Assembly (NCBI GenBank): GCA_019694255.1
Contig: JAIBCI010000103.1
Coordinates: 1 to 58,066 of the forward strand
Source: Saprospiraceae bacterium
Lineage (GTDB): Bacteria > Bacteroidota > Bacteroidia > Chitinophagales > Saprospiraceae
DNA length: 58,066 nucleotides
Direction: 5' to 3'
In this document: positions 52,832 through 58,066 of the stretch, piece by piece
How positions within the stretch are numbered: position 1 is the first letter of the stretch
Layout of the letters: every line of letters starts with the position of its first letter
Notes under the pieces: generated by a model
What the model saw: only the letters and a program-made list of their open reading frames with translations
The model's database searches: none
Told to the model about the DNA's origin: nothing
Translations under genes and position numbers: made by a program

Positions 52832-53029
52832 CTAGAAAATTCCCAAAAGCGCTTTCAGCCTGGCCTGCTCTGTCGGATGTGCGACGATATTGCTACGGTG
52901 GCGGCGCTTAGCCTTCTTGCTTTTGTTGCGAAGAAGGTGAGAAGTGTTGGCCTGGAAGGTTTTCACCTTACCAGAGGCGGTCACCTTGGTGCGCTTTTTG
53001 GTCCCGGAATGCGTCTTTACCTTAGGCAT
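52832..53029 (-). CDS. rpmI: Large ribosomal subunit protein bL35
   Basis: A 65-residue basic ribosomal protein. The start at 53029 gives M-P-K-V-K-T-H-S-G-T-K-K-R, the standard N-terminus; an in-frame upstream start at 53059 would add ten residues not seen in the family. H-L-L-R-N-K-S-K-K-A-K-R-R-H-R is the rRNA-binding core. It lies 57 bp after infC and 71 bp before rplT on the same strand. Confidence 0.96.
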   Translation of the reverse strand: MPKVKTHSGTKKRTKVTASGKVKTFQANTSHLLRNKSKKAKRRHRSNIVAHPTEQARLKALLGIF

Positions 53030-53086
53030 AAGTACTTTTTTGGAGGTGCAAAGATACACCGCCCCGCCGATTGAGCGAATATTATT

Positions 53087-53656
53087 TTATGAAATTTTAG
53101 GAACGCCCTTTTTGGGGCTTAGAGTAACAAACATCCTTTTACCCTCCAGCTTGGGCAATTCCTCCGCTGCGGCATAGTTTTCAAGTTCCTTGATAAAGCG
53201 TAGCAATACCAGTTCCCCGCGGTCCTTGTAGGCAATCGCACGGCCTTTAAACTGTACATAGGCTTTGACTTTGGCCCCTTCCTCAAAAAACTTGATCGCA
53301 TGCTTGAGCTTGAACTCAAAGTCGTGGTCATCCGTATTGGGTCCAAACCTTATCACTTTGACGGTCACTTTGGCGGATTTGGATTTGATCTCTTTCTCCT
53401 TCTTCTTTTTGTTGTAGAGAAATTTGTTAAAATCGCTGATCTTACAGACCGGGGGGTCAGCCTTTCCACTGATCTCAATCAGGTCCATACCCAGGTCATA
53501 CGCCCATTTTAAGGCTGCTGAGGTATCATAAATTCCCTGATCTATTGGCCTGCCGGCTACTTCACTGATGGCGTCAAAATCATCGCCAGTTAATCGTATC
53601 GTGTAATTTTTAATCTGCTCATTGATGCGAAACTGAGCCTTATTCGGATCTATCAA
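53087..53656 (-). CDS. infC: Translation initiation factor IF-3
   Basis: A 189-residue initiation factor that binds the 30S subunit, prevents premature 50S joining and proofreads the start codon-initiator tRNA pairing. The N-domain begins F-R-I-N-E-Q-I (residue 9) and includes D-L-I-E-I-S-G-K-A-D-P-P-V-C-K-I; the C-domain has K-V-I-R-F-G-P-N-T-D-D-H-D-F and V-Q-F-K-G-R-A. The only start upstream of the conserved part is TTG at 53656, because an in-frame stop lies just before it. Non-AUG starts are characteristic of infC and support self-regulation by IF-3 in E. coli. First gene of infC-rpmI-rplT, 60 bp downstream of clpC on the same strand. Confidence 0.96.
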   Translation of the reverse strand: MIDPNKAQFRINEQIKNYTIRLTGDDFDAISEVAGRPIDQGIYDTSAALKWAYDLGMDLIEISGKADPPVCKISDFNKFLYNKKKKEKEIKSKSAKVTVKVIRFGPNTDDHDFEFKLKHAIKFFEEGAKVKAYVQFKGRAIAYKDRGELVLLRFIKELENYAAAEELPKLEGKRMFVTLSPKKGVPKIS

Positions 53657-53716
53657 ATTGAAATTGTTTTAATGGACATTAGGATTATGCCGCAAAAATA
53701 AATAATGCCTCGCAGA

Positions 53717-56257
53717 CTATGATTTTTTTGCACTTTTTGGTGCAGCAGTTGTCGAAATCACGATTTTATCCTCCTCCTTATTCAGGATGGCACTGAGTCT
53801 GGCACCGGGTTCCGGTGATTCGGACAAAATGTACTCCGCCAGCGGATCTTCGAGATATTTCTGAACCGCCCGGTGCAAAGGCCTGGCGCCGAACTGAGGG
53901 TCGTAACCCTTTTCGGCAAGGAATTCCTTGGCTTCCTGGGTAATGGTGAACTGTATGTTCATTTGCTCGATGCGCTTCAACAAAGAGGCGACCACGAGAT
54001 CAATGATTTTAAATATTTGTTCCTTCTCGAGCGAATTAAAGATGATTACATCATCGATCCGGTTGAGAAACTCCGGAGAAAATGTCTTTTTCAAGGCATT
54101 TTTGATCACTTGTTTGGCATCTTCATCCGCAGATTCGACTCTTGCTTTGGTTGAAAACCCCACACCCTGACCGAAATCTTTGAGCTGACGTGCACCGATG
54201 TTGGAGGTCATGATCAGTATGGTATTCTTAAAGTCAACTTTACGTCCCAGACCATCCGTCAGAGTACCTTCATCCAGCACCTGCAACAGAATATTGTATA
54301 CGTCAGGATGAGCCTTTTCTATTTCATCCAGGAGGATAACACTGTAAGGTTTGCGCCTTACTTTTTCCGTAAGCTGCCCTCCTTCTTCGTATCCTACATA
54401 TCCCGGAGGAGCTCCGATCAGTCTGGATACAGTAAATTTCTCCATGTATTCACTCATGTCGAGACGAATCAGCGAATCTTCCGAATCAAACAGGAGCCTT
54501 GCGATGGCTTTTGCCATTTCTGTCTTGCCTACGCCCGTAGGTCCCAGAAAGATAAATGTTCCAATTGGCTTGCGGGGGTCTTTGAGCCCGACGCGGTTCC
54601 GTTGGATGGCTTTGGAGATTTTCGAAGCGGCCTCATCCTGACCGATCACCACTGCTTTCAGGTCATCCGCCATGTGTATGAGTTTCTTCATCTCACTTTG
54701 CGCCACTTTCTTTACCGGTATTCCCGTCATCATCGCGACGACTTCGGCTATATCTTCTTCCGAAACCGGAAAACGCTTGGTCCTTGATTCTTCTTCCCAC
54801 TCCTGTTTGGCCGTCTCCAGTTTTTTCTGAAGCTTGGACTCGAGATCCCTGAGGTCCGCAGCCTTTTCATACTGCTGGCTGCGCACAGCCACATTTTTCT
54901 GATCCTTGACGGTATCGATTTGTTTTTCGATATCCTCAATATGTTTAGGTACGTGAATATTGTTGAGGTGCACCCGGGCCCCTACCTCATCCAACACATC
55001 GATCGCCTTATCCGGGAGGAAGCGGTCCGTGATGTAACGGTCGCTGAGTCGCACACAGGCATTGATTGCATCATCCGAATAACTCACAGAATGGAACTCT
55101 TCGTATTTGGATTTGATATTATGCAAAATCTGTAGCGCATCTTCCACCGTTGGCGGATTGATCATTACTTTCTGAAACCTTCTGTCAAGCGCCCCGTCTT
55201 TTTCGATGTGCTGTCGATACTCATCCAGGGTAGAAGCGCCAATGCACTGAAGCTCACCTCGGGCGAGCGCCGGCTTAAAAATGTTGGATGCGTCCAGTGA
55301 TCCTGTCGCGCCACCTGCTCCAATGATGGTATGTATTTCATCAATGAAGAGAATCACGTCTCGTGATTTCTCCAGTTCATTCATGATGGCTTTAATGCGT
55401 TCTTCGAATTGTCCGCGGTATTTGGTGCCTGCAACCAGTGCAGCCAGATCCAGCATCACGATTCTTTTGTTAAACAGTGTTCTTGAGACCCTTTTCTGCA
55501 TGATGCGAAGGGCCAGCCCTTCCACAATCGCTGTCTTTCCTACCCCAGGCTCGCCGATCAGAATGGGATTATTTTTTTTACGGCGACTCAGAATTTGGGA
55601 TACTCTCTCAATCTCCTGTTCACGGCCGACAATCGGATCCAGCTTACCCTCTTCGGCCAAACGCGTAACATCACGTCCGTAATTATCCAAGACCGGTGTG
55701 GTTGATTTGCTTCCTGATTTGCGGGTAAAAGGATTATTACCCTGTTCATCTTCAAAGGATTCCGAATCGCTTGAGTTGGTTATCTCAGGTACTGAGTCAA
55801 TTTGTTCTTCCGCCTGTTGATTAATATAGTCCAGCTCAGACTTATAGGTCTCATAATCCACATTATATTCTTCCAGAATGGAACTGGCTAAGTTGTCGTG
55901 ATGCTTCATAATGGAAAGTAGCAGGTGTTCCGGATGAATCTCCTCTTCTTTGGAAATCTTGGCCTCAAGGTAGGTAAACTTAAGCACTTTTTCAGCCTGT
56001 TTGTTGAGCGGAAGATTGCCAACCTGAAAGCTGGCACCTTCGCCTTTGCGCACAGGAATGGCTTCCTCAATGCTGTTGCGCAATTCATTGAGATTGACCT
56101 TGAGTGAGCGCAATACCTGCACTGCGAGGCATTCCTTCTCTGCTAACATACCGAGAAGAATATGTTCTGTACCAATATAATCGTGGTTAAGACGCAGGGC
56201 CTCATCACGACTGTTGGCCAGAACCTTTTTTACCTTGGAAGAAAATCTTTTATTCAT
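53717..56257 (-). CDS. clpC: ATP-dependent Clp protease ATP-binding subunit ClpC
   Basis: An 846-residue AAA+ unfoldase that feeds substrates into ClpP. The double Clp-N repeat domain covers about 1-150. The first AAA module has Walker A G-E-P-G-V-G-K-T at about 235-242 and I-L-F-I-D-E-I-H as Walker B. A middle coiled coil with a UVR-like motif (about 425-475) separates it from the second AAA module, with Walker A G-P-T-G-V-G-K-T near 572 and the sensor region N-R-I-D-D-V-I. These features, plus length, indicate ClpC rather than ClpB or ClpA. No McsB or CtsR adaptor lies nearby. It is divergent from the STAS gene across a 224-bp gap and upstream of infC. Confidence 0.96.
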   Translation of the reverse strand: MNKRFSSKVKKVLANSRDEALRLNHDYIGTEHILLGMLAEKECLAVQVLRSLKVNLNELRNSIEEAIPVRKGEGASFQVGNLPLNKQAEKVLKFTYLEAKISKEEEIHPEHLLLSIMKHHDNLASSILEEYNVDYETYKSELDYINQQAEEQIDSVPEITNSSDSESFEDEQGNNPFTRKSGSKSTTPVLDNYGRDVTRLAEEGKLDPIVGREQEIERVSQILSRRKKNNPILIGEPGVGKTAIVEGLALRIMQKRVSRTLFNKRIVMLDLAALVAGTKYRGQFEERIKAIMNELEKSRDVILFIDEIHTIIGAGGATGSLDASNIFKPALARGELQCIGASTLDEYRQHIEKDGALDRRFQKVMINPPTVEDALQILHNIKSKYEEFHSVSYSDDAINACVRLSDRYITDRFLPDKAIDVLDEVGARVHLNNIHVPKHIEDIEKQIDTVKDQKNVAVRSQQYEKAADLRDLESKLQKKLETAKQEWEEESRTKRFPVSEEDIAEVVAMMTGIPVKKVAQSEMKKLIHMADDLKAVVIGQDEAASKISKAIQRNRVGLKDPRKPIGTFIFLGPTGVGKTEMAKAIARLLFDSEDSLIRLDMSEYMEKFTVSRLIGAPPGYVGYEEGGQLTEKVRRKPYSVILLDEIEKAHPDVYNILLQVLDEGTLTDGLGRKVDFKNTILIMTSNIGARQLKDFGQGVGFSTKARVESADEDAKQVIKNALKKTFSPEFLNRIDDVIIFNSLEKEQIFKIIDLVVASLLKRIEQMNIQFTITQEAKEFLAEKGYDPQFGARPLHRAVQKYLEDPLAEYILSESPEPGARLSAILNKEEDKIVISTTAAPKSAKKS

Positions 56258-56378
56258 TTAAGATCCCAACATTTTAATATTCCATCAAACCGCTTCGTTT
56301 TGCAGGAAAACACTAATTTAATGCATAAGCACACCGGATAGTTCAACAATAGCCGATGCTTTATTACATTTACGCCAC

Positions 56379-56386
56379 CAAAAGTA
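56379..56386 (-). promoter_or_regulatory. Candidate -7 box for clpC
   Basis: Read on the minus strand, TACTTTTG fits TAnnTTTG. It would give a leader of about 115 nt before the clpC ATG. A -33 TTG at the right spacing is not evident. Confidence 0.3.
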
Positions 56387-56481
56387 CTGATTTTTGGCAA
56401 ATTTTCCCTGTAAATATCAGACATTTTTGATTAATTTTCTGATTATCAGTATTATAAAAATATAATTTCATACTAATTTAT

Positions 56482-56856
56482 ATGAAGTACGAGATAGACA
56501 AAAAGGACCGGTACGCGGTTTTTAGTCTGGAAGAATCCAACCTCAATTCACTGATCGCCCCACAGCTGAAGAGCGAGTTTGTTTTTTTACGCAATGAAGG
56601 TGTCCGCAATCTTATTTTTGATCTGAGCAAGGTTGACTATATCGACAGCTCGGGATTGAGCAGCATTCTGACTGCCAACCGATTATGGAAGAATTATGGC
56701 TCGTTTGTACTCACCAATATTCGCAGCGAGAGTATTAAAAAACTGATCGAGATCTCTAAGCTTGACGGCATATTGACGCTGATCCCAACCATGGAAGAGT
56801 CCGTCGACTACGTCTACATGGAGGATATGGAGCGTGAATTGGATGAGGAAGAATAA
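56482..56856 (+). CDS. STAS-domain anti-anti-sigma factor
   Basis: A 124-residue protein that is essentially one STAS domain, as in SpoIIAA and RsbV. The conserved phosphorylation region, V-D-Y-I-D-S-S-G-L-S-S-I-L, has Ser56/Ser57, one of which would be phosphorylated by an anti-sigma kinase. The N-terminal strand, Y-A-V-F-S-L-E-E-S, is also typical; the C-terminal tail is strongly acidic (DMERELDEEE). No kinase or sigma gene is adjacent, so its partner must lie elsewhere, or it may regulate another process. The end overlaps the RNase Z start by 14 bp (23 bp with the alternative start), and both probably form one transcript. Confidence 0.9.
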   Translation: MKYEIDKKDRYAVFSLEESNLNSLIAPQLKSEFVFLRNEGVRNLIFDLSKVDYIDSSGLSSILTANRLWKNYGSFVLTNIRSESIKKLIEISKLDGILTLIPTMEESVDYVYMEDMERELDEEE

Positions 56857-57772
56857 CAGCAACAGCTTTGAGCTGCTGATATTGGGCACCTCCTCTGCCA
56901 CTCCCTCCAAGACCAGACACCCTAGCGCGCATTTACTCAATATACAGGAAGAATTATTTCTGATCGACTGTGGGGAAGCCACGCAGGTACGGCTGTTCAA
57001 TCATAAAATTCGCTGGAATCAGCTCGGACATATTCTCATCACCCACCTACATGGTGATCATGTATACGGTTTGCCCGGATTACTGAGTTCCATGGGTCTT
57101 TATCAGCGGGAAAATCCATTGACCATTTTTGGCCCATCCGGAATCAAAGAATTCGTTCATACAACGCTTCGGCTTAGCCATTCACAAATCGCTTTTGACC
57201 TGCAAATCTGTGAAATTGATCATACCAGCGCATCGGTTATCTTGCAGGACGATAAACTGACGATCACGGCTTTTCCACTTGACCACAGGGTGCCCTGTAT
57301 AGGATATTGTTTCCGCTACAAGGATCATTTTAAAAAATTTGATAAAGAATTACTCAGTCGTTATCCGCTTCGAATCGCTGATATTCGCAAGCTCAAGGAA
57401 GGACTTGATGTAACGCTTCCGGATGGAAGCGTGCTCCGCAGCAACCAGGTACTTCTGGATATTGAAGTCAACAAATCGTATGCGTATTGCAGTGATACAA
57501 GGTACAATGAGCGAATAATTGAATATATCAAGGGAGTGGATCTGCTTTACCACGAGACAACTTATGATGGGGCCCTGGAACAAAAAGCAGAGGAAATGGG
57601 TCATACAACAACCCTACAGGCTGCTCGTATCGCTGCAAAGGCTAACGTACAAAAACTCGTCACCGGGCATTATTCATCACGGTATCATAGTCTGGAACAC
57701 CTTCTTGAAGAATGTCAGGGTGTTTTTCCACAGACCATACTAGGCATCGAAGACTTGAGGATCAAGTGGTGA
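56843..57772 (+). CDS. rnz: Ribonuclease Z
   Basis: A 309-residue metallo-beta-lactamase-fold endonuclease that removes 3' trailers from tRNA precursors. L-I-L-G-T-S-S-A-T-P near residue 12, D-C-G-E-A-T-Q near 44, the metal motif T-H-L-H-G-D-H-V-Y-G-L-P-G-L (His68, His70, Asp72, His73) and H-E-T-T-Y and G-H-T-T-T near the C-terminal third are all in place, as is G-H-Y-S-S-R-Y. The ATG at 56843 was chosen; an in-frame GTG at 56834 would add three residues. Length fits the short bacterial RNase Z form. It overlaps the STAS gene, a pairing I recall from other Bacteroidota. Confidence 0.95.
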   Translation: MRKNNSNSFELLILGTSSATPSKTRHPSAHLLNIQEELFLIDCGEATQVRLFNHKIRWNQLGHILITHLHGDHVYGLPGLLSSMGLYQRENPLTIFGPSGIKEFVHTTLRLSHSQIAFDLQICEIDHTSASVILQDDKLTITAFPLDHRVPCIGYCFRYKDHFKKFDKELLSRYPLRIADIRKLKEGLDVTLPDGSVLRSNQVLLDIEVNKSYAYCSDTRYNERIIEYIKGVDLLYHETTYDGALEQKAEEMGHTTTLQAARIAAKANVQKLVTGHYSSRYHSLEHLLEECQGVFPQTILGIEDLRIKW

Positions 57773-58066
57773 CTCAAGTTTGACATAAACAACTGTTAAC
57801 TAGTCCTTCGTTTTCTGGTCTATTGAGGACAAACAATTCATCACATTAATAACACCATTCTAAAACTGCTTTGGCTTAAGATTTAAGGCTTTGCATGGAG
57901 TAATACATTCTGCAATGTCCTTTGAATTATTATTTGAATTCACTGCTGTCCAAAATAAATCAATACGACCTATCAGGCCCTAATTATATCAAGGCTTCCG
58001 GCGCATAAAATTAAATATTCCCAATGGAATCCCCCCTGTTTAAAATAGTGTAGCTATCGTTGGAGG
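57773..58066. other. Terminal stretch of 294 bp, no gene recognised
   Basis: AT-rich sequence after RNase Z. No complete or partial gene could be supported on either strand up to the window edge. Confidence 0.5.

Noticed and set aside
1-58066. CRISPR arrays, tRNA or rRNA genes, prophage or integrase
   Set aside because: No regularly spaced repeats, cloverleaf-like sequences, rRNA segments or phage genes were seen on either strand by eye.

Overview
The window comes from a member of the Bacteroidota, most like the Saprospiraceae and relatives. Six large secreted proteins end in a type IX secretion (T9SS) type A sorting domain. There are two SusC-like TonB-dependent receptors with carboxypeptidase-regulatory-like N-termini, two ECF sigma operons, an LptD-type protein, and promoters of the Bacteroidota form (TTG, about 21 nt, TAnnTTTG). 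Several genes seem to start at TTG. No rRNA, tRNA, CRISPR array or intact mobile element was found. The left edge cuts through the 3' end of an IS1595-like transposase.

Layout. 1-2.8 kb: transposase end and two AT-rich cation/proton antiporters. 3.5-7.4 kb: a 1302-residue surface protein with HYR-like and dockerin-like modules. 7.7-14.9 kb: a DUF4331 protein, a TPR lipoprotein and a TonB-dependent receptor in one operon, divergent from an ECF sigma/anti-sigma pair. 15.2-20.7 kb: an SSB-like DUF3127 protein, a frameshifted secreted protein, LptD, an N-acetylmuramoyl-L-alanine amidase and an MlaD/MCE protein. 20.8-25.9 kb: a second ECF sigma factor with a membrane protein that joins an anti-sigma-like end to a beta-barrel-like end, a lipoprotein with a FAM171-like domain, and a MacB-type permease. 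26.3-29.3 kb: queA, a DUF2795 protein, cmk and a glycosyltransferase. 29.5-34.2 kb: a T9SS cargo protein (probably a beta-helix) and its TonB-dependent receptor. 34.3-38.9 kb: a MurG-like glycosyltransferase, an LpxH-like phosphatase, a smaller paralogue of the 1302-residue protein, and rdgB. 38.9-46.4 kb: a small protein with a HolD-like look, ilvE, two membrane proteins, a DUF2237 protein, an OmpA lipoprotein, an amino-acid permease and a FISUMP lipoprotein. 46.8-52.2 kb: a heparinase II/III-like secreted protein and another T9SS cargo. 52.4-57.8 kb: infC-rpmI-rplT, clpC, a STAS protein and RNase Z.

How it fits together. Much of the window concerns the cell envelope: LPS export (LptD, LpxH-like), lipid transport (MlaD), peptidoglycan remodelling (amidase, OmpA), nutrient uptake (two TonB-dependent receptors) and surface proteins exported by T9SS. 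These are mixed with core housekeeping genes. The least understood parts are the DUF4331/TPR/TonB module with its divergent ECF pair, and the ECF operon at 20.8-24.6 kb. All family calls were made by reading the sequence; no database search was run.
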